Below are positions 61,430 to 64,000 of a stretch of DNA of 64,000 nt, one piece after another; the stretch's first letter is position 1; the number at the start of each line of letters is the position of its first letter. The notes beneath the pieces are model-generated. The model was not told the DNA's origin. It saw only the letters and a program-made list of their open reading frames with translations, and did not search any database. Origin of the DNA: QIAW01 sp035487295 (GTDB lineage Bacteria > Acidobacteriota > Terriglobia > Terriglobales > Acidobacteriaceae); contig DATHMH010000048.1 in assembly GCA_035487295.1 (NCBI GenBank), positions 16,763-80,762 of the forward strand. Direction: 5' to 3'. The position numbers and the translations under genes were made by a program.

Positions 61430-62431
61430 ATGCTAAGAGTTCCCTATAACGAACTTCTCGATGCCCTCCAGCGCGTGCTGTTGAAGCTGGGATTCACGCC
61501 CGAGCGTGCCCGCCTCTGCGCCCGGCTCTTTGCCGACGCCAACCGCGATGGCATCTACTCTCATGGCCTCAACCGTTTTCCCCGCTTCATTTTGCAAATT
61601 CAAAATGGGACGATTGATATTCACGCACAGCCACAATTACTGGCCGGCATGGGAGCGCTCGAACGCTGGGACGGAAAGATTGGTCCAGGGCCGCTCAATG
61701 CGTTTCACTGCATGGAACGCGCGATCGCGCTTTCTCGCAAGAACGGCATTGGCTGTGTTGCGCTTGCCAATACCACGCACTGGATGCGCGGCGGCAACTA
61801 CGGTTGGCAGGCGGCTGACGCGGGCTTCATTGGAATCTGCTGGACGAATACTTTGCCCAACCTTCCGCCCTGGGGCGCCAGTGATCCGCGGGTGGGAAAC
61901 AATCCTGTGATCATCGCGGTGCCTCGGCCCGCCGGACACGTAGTGCTCGATATGGCTCTGTCGCAGTTCTCATACGGAGCTCTGGCTTCATATCGCATGC
62001 GCGGTGAACTGCTGCCGGTTGACGGCGGCTTTGATGCCGCAGACCGTCTGACGCGCGACCCTGCGGCGATTGAACAATCCAAGCGGCCTTTGCCGATTGG
62101 TTACTGGAAAGGCTCGGGTCTGGCCTTGATGCTCGACCTGGTGGCCGCGATGTTGTCAGGCGGCAGGGCCACGCATCAGATCACCTCTGATCCAGATCGG
62201 GAAGGCAGGCTTTCGCAGGTCTTCATTGCCTTGCACCCGTCGTCTCTCGGCTCCCCTGAAGCTGCCGCCAGAATTGCCGACGAAGTCATTGCGTATTTCC
62301 AATTGCCGCCGGGCTCAAAGGGCGAGCAAGTGAGATACCCCGGTGAACAGGTGCTGAAAATCCGCAGCGAGAATCTGGCCAAAGGCATTCCGGTCGAGCC
62401 GTCGATTTGGGAGATGGTGCAGGCAATGTAA
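61430..62431 (+). CDS. Ldh_2-family dehydrogenase (DlgD/YiaK 3-dehydro-L-gulonate 2-dehydrogenase-like)
   Basis: A 333-residue NAD(P)-dependent oxidoreductase of the malate/L-lactate dehydrogenase-2 family. SHGLNRFPRFILQIQNG, ANTTHWMRGGNYGWQAAD (catalytic His region) and PIGYWKGSGLALMLDL match the YiaK branch. It starts 12 bases after the HxHP protein gene and is likely in the same transcript. The YiaK branch reduces 2,3-diketo-L-gulonate. Here the substrate may be an oxidised product related to the neighbouring operon, or an unrelated sugar acid. Confidence 0.88.
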   Translation: MLRVPYNELLDALQRVLLKLGFTPERARLCARLFADANRDGIYSHGLNRFPRFILQIQNGTIDIHAQPQLLAGMGALERWDGKIGPGPLNAFHCMERAIALSRKNGIGCVALANTTHWMRGGNYGWQAADAGFIGICWTNTLPNLPPWGASDPRVGNNPVIIAVPRPAGHVVLDMALSQFSYGALASYRMRGELLPVDGGFDAADRLTRDPAAIEQSKRPLPIGYWKGSGLALMLDLVAAMLSGGRATHQITSDPDREGRLSQVFIALHPSSLGSPEAAARIADEVIAYFQLPPGSKGEQVRYPGEQVLKIRSENLAKGIPVEPSIWEMVQAM

Positions 62432-62533
62432 GCAGTTCTCAGTTTGTTAATCCGTACGATCCGTAATATCCGCGGTAAGTATTTGCCTGCGCATTTGAGA
62501 ACCTTTTTTTCTGCTTTGAATCCAAGTTCCTAT

Positions 62534-64000
62534 ATGAAGCAATTGAGGGTTTGCCGCGCGCTGGTGATCTGCCTGTTCATGCCGTTCGCGCTGCAGGCCG
62601 AGTCCGCCAATTCGCTTTACAACAAAGGGCAAGACGCAGAAGCGGCCCAGAAGTACGAGGCCGCTTATGAGCTTTACAAAGAGGCCTACGGCAAAAATCC
62701 CAAAGATCTTCGCTTCCGTACAGCATTCGAGCGTACCCGTTTTTATGCGGCTGCGGCCAAAGTGCATCGCGGCCAGCTTTTGCGCGATGGCGGAAGATTC
62801 GACGAAGCGCTGGCGCAGTTTGAGGCCGCTGCCGCCATTGATCCCTCGATGGATATCGCCCAGCAAGAGATCCGCTTGACGCGCCGCATGATTGACGAGA
62901 TGAAGCAACAGCCGCCCAGCTCCGAAAATCATGCGCAATCACAAGAGTCGCTTTCTGGCCGGTTGCAGCGCGCCCAGGGTCCGGTCGAATTACAGATCCC
63001 AGATCAACCCATCGTACTCAAGCTGAGTGAAGACAGCCGCATGGTCTATGAAAGCATCGGCAAACTGGCGGGCATTAATGTCCTGTTCGATCCGGAATAC
63101 GTGTCCCACCGCGTCAACATTGAGTTAAATGGAGTTTCGTTGCAGGATGCGCTCCAGATTGTGGCCTTGGAGTCCAAGACCTTCTGGCGGCCGGTGACCA
63201 GCAACACCATTTTTGTGGCCCAGGACAATCCCAATAAGCGCAGGGAACTGGAGCAGAACGTCGTCAAGACTTTTTATCTTTCCAATGTGTCGCAGCCGGC
63301 GGAGCTGCAGGAGGTGGTCAACGCGGTACGATCGCTGGCGCAGATTGACCGGGTGCAACCGCTCACCACAAAGAACGCCGTTGCGGTGCGCGGAACGCCC
63401 GACCAGGTCGCCCTGGCGGAAAAACTGATTGACGATCTTGATAAGGCCGAGCCCGAGGTGGTGGTCGATGTAGCCATCATGCAGGTGAACCGCGACCGCA
63501 GTCGCAAGCTTGGCATCACGCCTCCTGACAGCGCCACGGTGGCGATTCAAGGTCTGCAACCCCCGGCCACCGGCGGCAATGGGAACGGTACGGCAACCGG
63601 AACAACGACTCCTCCGGCCAGTTCCGGAAGCCGTGGGGGAATGACCTTCAACACCTTTAAGCATTTAGGTTCGCAAAGTTACGCGGTCACAATTCCCGGA
63701 GCACAAGCTTTTTTCCTGTTCGGCGACGATGACACCAGGATCATACAAAACCCGCAAGTCCGATCCGTAAGTGGAGCCAAGGCCACGCTCAAGATCGGCG
63801 ACCGAGTTCCTGTACCCACGGGATCGTTTGCTAATCCGCTGGCAGGAGGGGGTGGCGCCAGCGTTTTCAACCCAGTGGTGCAAACGCAGTTTCAATATCT
63901 GGACGTGGGGGTGAAAGTCGAAATCACGCCTACCGTCCATGCCGACCACGAGATTACGCTCAAAGTGTCGCTGGAACTCTCCTCTATTGCACGCACTGTT
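62534..64000 (+). CDS. TPR-secretin outer-membrane channel (GspD/PilQ-like), 3' partial
   Basis: The frame runs open from ATG 62534 to the window edge (489 codons). A signal peptide (to about LQAESA) precedes a short TPR region (about 20-115). A secretin/TonB short N-terminal domain follows (LSEDSRMVYESIGKLAGINVLFDPEY and VSLQDALQIVALES). Next is an N1-type ring domain (TFYLSNVSQPAELQEVVNAV), then the start of the secretin core (PEVVVDVAIMQVNRDR, IQNPQVRSVSGAKATLKIGDRVPVPTG). Acidobacterial proteins of this layout serve type II or type IV pilus systems. The pilT gene nearby makes the pilus option attractive. No ribosome site is obvious. Confidence 0.9.
   Translation, partial: MKQLRVCRALVICLFMPFALQAESANSLYNKGQDAEAAQKYEAAYELYKEAYGKNPKDLRFRTAFERTRFYAAAAKVHRGQLLRDGGRFDEALAQFEAAAAIDPSMDIAQQEIRLTRRMIDEMKQQPPSSENHAQSQESLSGRLQRAQGPVELQIPDQPIVLKLSEDSRMVYESIGKLAGINVLFDPEYVSHRVNIELNGVSLQDALQIVALESKTFWRPVTSNTIFVAQDNPNKRRELEQNVVKTFYLSNVSQPAELQEVVNAVRSLAQIDRVQPLTTKNAVAVRGTPDQVALAEKLIDDLDKAEPEVVVDVAIMQVNRDRSRKLGITPPDSATVAIQGLQPPATGGNGNGTATGTTTPPASSGSRGGMTFNTFKHLGSQSYAVTIPGAQAFFLFGDDDTRIIQNPQVRSVSGAKATLKIGDRVPVPTGSFANPLAGGGGASVFNPVVQTQFQYLDVGVKVEITPTVHADHEITLKVSLELSSIARTV

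Overview
This window is a moderately GC-rich, gene-dense bacterial chromosome segment. It most likely comes from an acidobacterium (Terriglobia/Koribacter-like). I infer this from the alternative complex III - SCO - caa3 oxidase cluster, the style of the small secreted and PilZ proteins, and the many short palindromic and quasi-tandem intergenic repeats. No rRNA, tRNA, CRISPR array, transposase or phage gene is visible.

Region 1 (1-11574, + strand) is a respiratory supercluster. It holds alternative complex III (actB partial at the window edge, then actC, actD, actE, actF and a one-helix protein), a SCO copper chaperone, and a caa3-type, A2-family cytochrome c oxidase (coxB-A-C-D). Region 2 (11575-17832) holds a hairpin-rich repeat, a tandem PilZ protein, an unflagged 49-residue YHS-domain gene, a small secreted protein, a GT-C membrane protein pair, and an ECF sigma/anti-sigma pair. 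Region 3 (17833-23077) holds a Tat-exported GH2 enzyme and a two-gene signalling unit. The hybrid kinase of that unit carries an N-terminal domain with all five key residues of the plant ETR1 ethylene/copper site.

Region 4 (about 23880-45355) is a Wzx/Wzy-dependent exopolysaccharide locus. It starts with a NusG-like UpxY antiterminator and continues with a 4,6-dehydratase, BY-kinase copolymerase, aminotransferase, phosphoglycosyl transferase, glycosyltransferases, flippase, polymerase and acyltransferase, ending with a Wza exporter. Two divergently oriented paralogous right-handed beta-helix proteins sit inside it. Region 5 (45491-49889, - strand) is a compact natural-product-like cassette: an acetyltransferase-like protein, a free-standing adenylation-carrier didomain with a leucine-like specificity code, and a cytochrome P450.

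Region 6 (50416-57000) holds BON, bactofilin, esterase, a MacB/Lol-type ABC transporter and a PilT ATPase, separated by several repeat families. Region 7 (57602-62431, + strand) is the most surprising part. A 397-residue ten-helix membrane protein carries two histidine/aspartate motifs that match, residue spacing for residue spacing, the CuC and CuD copper sites of PmoC/AmoC (particulate methane/ammonia monooxygenase). It overlaps a gene for an exported protein whose predicted mature N-terminus is His, with two membrane helices and two HxHP modules. Both are flanked by an aldo/keto reductase and a DlgD/YiaK-type dehydrogenase, and no PmoA is recognisable. This looks like an undescribed copper membrane-oxidase-like system. 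The window ends inside a TPR-secretin (GspD/PilQ-like) gene.
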